A DNA stretch of 51,954 nucleotides from Enterobacteriaceae bacterium UBA5654 (GTDB lineage Bacteria; Pseudomonadota; Gammaproteobacteria; Enterobacterales; Enterobacteriaceae). The stretch is taken from assembly GCA_002421005.1 (NCBI GenBank), contig DIJC01000022.1:72671-124624 (forward strand), written 5' to 3'. Numbering within the stretch: position 1 is the first letter of the stretch; each line of letters begins with the position of its first letter. This document shows, one piece after another, positions 49,717 through 51,954 of this stretch. The position numbers were made by a program, and so were the translations under genes. The notes under the pieces are model-generated. The model was not told where the DNA came from. It made no database searches and saw only the letters and a program-made list of their open reading frames with translations.

Positions 49717-49832
49717 TATAAGCCGCGAGATATCTTAAACTTAGCACAAAATAGCGGCACGGGAAGCGGGGAAGCGTAAATGTCGGCCCGCTAGCCGCAG
49801 GACCGACATTTCTGTTTTGCGCAATAAAATAG

Positions 49833-50348
49833 TTAGCGTTTTTCCAGCGACTGACGCAGCGTTCCGGCTGGCGCGTGCACGCTGCCGCCGAGGTAACGGA
49901 CGTCGTCCACCGCCCAGCACTGGCCCTCGCGTATCATCAGCACTTCATCCTGCCAGCTCTCGCTGCCCTGTTTCAGCTCAACGCGCAGCGGGATATTACG
50001 CGCGTCGGTATTCGGGATGGTGGAAGCGCTGGCAACGTTCGCGCTTTCCGGCAGGGTGCTGCGGCTGGAGAATAGATCCGATTTCAGCAGCGTGGTACGG
50101 CTGGTATCACGGCTGGCGTCATTAAGCATCGCGGCTAAATCGTCACTCAGATACGGACGCAGGGCGGTAATATCGTTGTTCCGATTCTGAATACGAGCGT
50201 CATAAAATTTCTGGGCCACCGTATCCGGGCCGCCTTCAACGCAGGGGCCGCTGCGGGTGCCAATATCGTTAAATGCCGGCGTAACGGTGGTGCAGGCACT
50301 CAACAGCAACGCGCACGGCATAAAAAGAGCGAGAGCAGAGTAGCGCAT
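49833..50348 (-). CDS. ybjP: Lipoprotein YbjP
   Basis: Predicted lipoprotein (171 aa, as E. coli) with signal peptide MRYSALALFMPCALLLSAC; the lipobox is LSAC (Cys19). The +2 residue is Thr, so outer-membrane sorting is likely. The mature part has no recognised catalytic motif (DSYW-like region IREGQCWAVDDVRYLGG). Role unknown. Divergent from ybjQ. Confidence 0.92.
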   Translation of the reverse strand: MRYSALALFMPCALLLSACTTVTPAFNDIGTRSGPCVEGGPDTVAQKFYDARIQNRNNDITALRPYLSDDLAAMLNDASRDTSRTTLLKSDLFSSRSTLPESANVASASTIPNTDARNIPLRVELKQGSESWQDEVLMIREGQCWAVDDVRYLGGSVHAPAGTLRQSLEKR

Positions 50349-50471
50349 TCTGATTTCCTTATAAGCAATCTACGATAATAATGGTGTTTCTTCTCAAGCA
50401 TAGCGCATCAGTTTGATAATGCGTTTGGTATGTCGAGCTAAGGCATTGAACGTTAAAGAAGGAGATAAACA

Positions 50472-50792
50472 ATGCAATATTCCACCACTCCGACCCTGGA
50501 AGGGCAAACTATCGCTAAGTATTGCGGCGTCGTGACCGGCGAGGCGATCCTCGGTGCCAATATTTTCCGCGATTTCTTTGCCGGAATTCGCGACATTGTG
50601 GGCGGACGCTCCGGTGCCTACGAAAAAGAGCTACGCCGGGCGCGGGAAATAGCCTTTCAGGAACTGGGCGAACAGGCTAAAGCGCTGGGCGCGGATGCGG
50701 TCGTCGGCATTGATATTGATTATGAAACGGTGGGCAAAGACGGCAGTATGCTGATGGTCAGCGTCTCAGGTACGGCGGTGAAGCTGCGCTGA
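50472..50792 (+). CDS. ybjQ: UPF0145 family protein YbjQ
   Basis: Small protein (106 aa; E. coli 107) of the UPF0145/YbjQ family, homopentameric in solved structures, function unknown. Pattern IAKYCGVVTGEAILGANIFRDFFAGIRDIVGGRSG then ALGADAVVGIDIDYETVG. GAAGGAGATAAACA precedes the ATG. Stop overlaps the amiD start (TGATG), indicating coupling. Confidence 0.94.
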   Translation: MQYSTTPTLEGQTIAKYCGVVTGEAILGANIFRDFFAGIRDIVGGRSGAYEKELRRAREIAFQELGEQAKALGADAVVGIDIDYETVGKDGSMLMVSVSGTAVKLR

Positions 50793-51622
50793 TGAGACGC
50801 TTCGCCTGGTATTGCGCGCTGGCGCTGCTGTTAACCGGCTGCGCGGGTGAAAAAGGGATCGTCGATAAAGACGGTTATCAACTGGATACGCGCCACCCGG
50901 CGCAGGCGGCTTACCCGCGTGTGAAAGTGCTGGTGATCCACTACACCGCCGATGATTTCGATACTTCGCTGGCGACGCTTACCGATAAACACGTCAGCGC
51001 GCATTATCTGATCCCCGATGTCCCGCCCGTTCACGGTGGAAAGCCGCGCATCTGGCAACTGGTGCCGGAGCAGAAAGTGGCGTGGCATGCGGGGGCGAGC
51101 TTCTGGCGCGGCGCAACCCGTCTTAATGATACGTCTGTTGGCATAGAGCTGGAAAATCGCGGCTGGCAAAAACGTGACGGGGTGAAATATTTCGCGCCGT
51201 TTACCCCGGCGCAGATAGCCGCGCTGGTGCCGCTGGCGAAAGATATTATCGCCCGCTATCAGATAGCGCCGCAGAATGTGGTGGCCCACGCGGACATCGC
51301 CGCCCAGCGTAAAGACGATCCCGGCCCGCTATTCCCATGGCAGGAACTGGCCGCCCAGGGCATCGGCGCCTGGCCGGATGCGCAGCGGGTGGCGTTCTAC
51401 CTGGACGGCCGCGAGCCGCATACGCCAGTGGACACAGCCTCGCTGCTGGATCTGCTGGCGCGCTATGGTTACGAGGTTAAACCTGAGATGACGGCGCGTG
51501 AGCAGCAGCGGGTGATCATGGCCTTCCAGATGCATTTCCGCCCGGCGCTATGGAACGGCGTCGCGGATGCGCAGACGCAGGCTATCGCCGAGGCACTGCT
51601 GGAGAAATACGGCCAGGAGTGA
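50792..51622 (+). CDS. amiD: N-acetylmuramoyl-L-alanine amidase AmiD
   Basis: Outer-membrane lipoprotein amidase (276 aa, as E. coli) cleaving the bond between MurNAc (or anhydroMurNAc) and L-Ala. Signal peptide with lipobox LTGC (Cys17). Amidase_2 domain zinc ligands are H50 (VLVIHYTA), H166 (VVAHADIA) and D176 (KDDPGP); E119 in GIELENRG is likely catalytic. A C-terminal peptidoglycan-binding-like domain (about 205-276) follows. Last conserved gene; no terminator hairpin precedes the repeats. Confidence 0.95.
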   Translation: MRRFAWYCALALLLTGCAGEKGIVDKDGYQLDTRHPAQAAYPRVKVLVIHYTADDFDTSLATLTDKHVSAHYLIPDVPPVHGGKPRIWQLVPEQKVAWHAGASFWRGATRLNDTSVGIELENRGWQKRDGVKYFAPFTPAQIAALVPLAKDIIARYQIAPQNVVAHADIAAQRKDDPGPLFPWQELAAQGIGAWPDAQRVAFYLDGREPHTPVDTASLLDLLARYGYEVKPEMTAREQQRVIMAFQMHFRPALWNGVADAQTQAIAEALLEKYGQE

Positions 51623-51954
51623 GGCTTTTGGCGCTCTGCCTTTCGCCCTCTCCCTGACCCTCTCCCCCAGGAGAGGGGACCGTCCGGCGTGGTGACTGGA
51701 TTTGTTATTTTTACTCAGGCCTGAGTGATGCACCAACCCTGTTGCGGGGCACTGACCACTCCCTTTCCCTTGAGGGAGAAGGGGGAACGTCTGATGAAAT
51801 GGGTTGAGTGCGGGGATACGTCTTCGCTCTCTCCCTGACCCTCTCCCCCGGGAGAGGGGACCGTCCGGCGTGGTGACTGGACATGTTATTTTTACTCAGG
51901 CTTGAGTGGTGCACCAACCCTGTCGCGGGGCACTGACCACTCCCTCTCCCTTGA
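51623..51954. repeat. 181-bp tandem repeat array of GAGAGGG-type sequence
   Basis: Unit 1 (about 51641-51821) and unit 2 (about 51822-51954, cut by the window end) align with a constant shift of 181 bp and about nine in ten identical bases over the shared length. Each contains CCCTCTCCCTGACCCTCTCC, CCGTCCGGCGTGGTGACTGG, GAGTG(A/G)TGCACCAACCCTG and CACTCCCT(C/T)TCCCTTGA. Short frames within are not real genes. The inverted core copy is at 1-48. Confidence 0.85.

Noticed and set aside
51548..51917. Two short similar frames on the - strand (MVHHS...) near the window end
   Set aside because: They arise because the 181-bp repeat occurs twice; no ribosome binding site or known family.
1..51954. 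tRNA, rRNA, CRISPR array, insertion sequence or prophage
   Set aside because: No tRNA cloverleaf patterns, direct repeats with spacers, transposase of IS type or phage gene clusters were seen. The Rpn family is sometimes labelled transposase, but no terminal inverted repeats flank it.

Overview
The window reads as chromosomal DNA of an Enterobacteriaceae member close to Enterobacter/Lelliottia/Leclercia. Most proteins match their Escherichia coli K-12 counterparts closely in sequence and length, and the gene order is that of the E. coli ldtB (ybiS) to amiD (ybjR) segment. Short GAGAGGG-rich intergenic repeats at both ends are of a kind common in Enterobacter-type genomes. The genus assignment is inference. 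No tRNA, rRNA, CRISPR array, insertion sequence or prophage was seen.

Layout. (1) 1-3789: accessory beta-glucoside block on the + strand (GH1 6-phospho-beta-glucosidase, PTS EIIC, GntR/UTRA regulator) behind an 18-bp palindrome that is a likely operator. (2) 3829-7500: ldtB, ybiT, ybiV. (3) 7758-8696: a Rpn-family nuclease gene with a strong internal ribosome binding site and in-frame start, where E. coli has ybiW-ybiY-fsaA. (4) 8845-17292: moeBA, iaaA and the glutathione importer gsiABCD. (5) 17346-19314: small AT-richer island in place of E. coli yliE/yliF, with a toxin-antitoxin pair and a SUKH-type gene whose 3' end looks frameshifted. (6) 19406-22539: rimO, bssR, yliI. (7) 22557-26329: accessory carbohydrate operon on the - strand with a cytoplasmic GH5-like hydrolase and two paralogous sugar-binding proteins but no permease or ATPase. 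(8) 26504-39012: gstB, dacC, deoR, ybjG, mdfA, ybjI/ybjJ, rcdA, the sRNA RybB, ybjL, ybjM, nfsA, rimK, ybjN; grxA and ybjC are missing between ybjM and nfsA. (9) 39363-44029: potFGHI putrescine importer and ybjO. (10) 44072-51622: rlmC, an unrecognised membrane protein with a possible acyl-carrier-like domain, artJ, artPIQM, ybjP, ybjQ, amiD. (11) 51623-51954: two copies of a 181-bp tandem repeat whose GAGAGGG core also occurs inverted at bases 1-48.

How the genes work together. Transport dominates: beta-glucosides (PTS), glutathione (Gsi), plant or polymer sugars (orphan binding proteins), putrescine (Pot) and arginine (Art). The regulatory DNA is informative: a sigma-E-like promoter before rybB, a sigma-54-like promoter before potF, tandem ArgR boxes before artJ and artP, BasR/PmrA-like and PhoP-like boxes between ybjG and mdfA, and hairpins after the binding-protein genes gsiB and potF that fit differential expression of binding protein over permease. 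The most system-like accessory elements are the Rpn gene with its nested small product (a known type of intragenic antitoxin arrangement) and the toxin-antitoxin/SUKH island. No clearly new multi-gene system was found.
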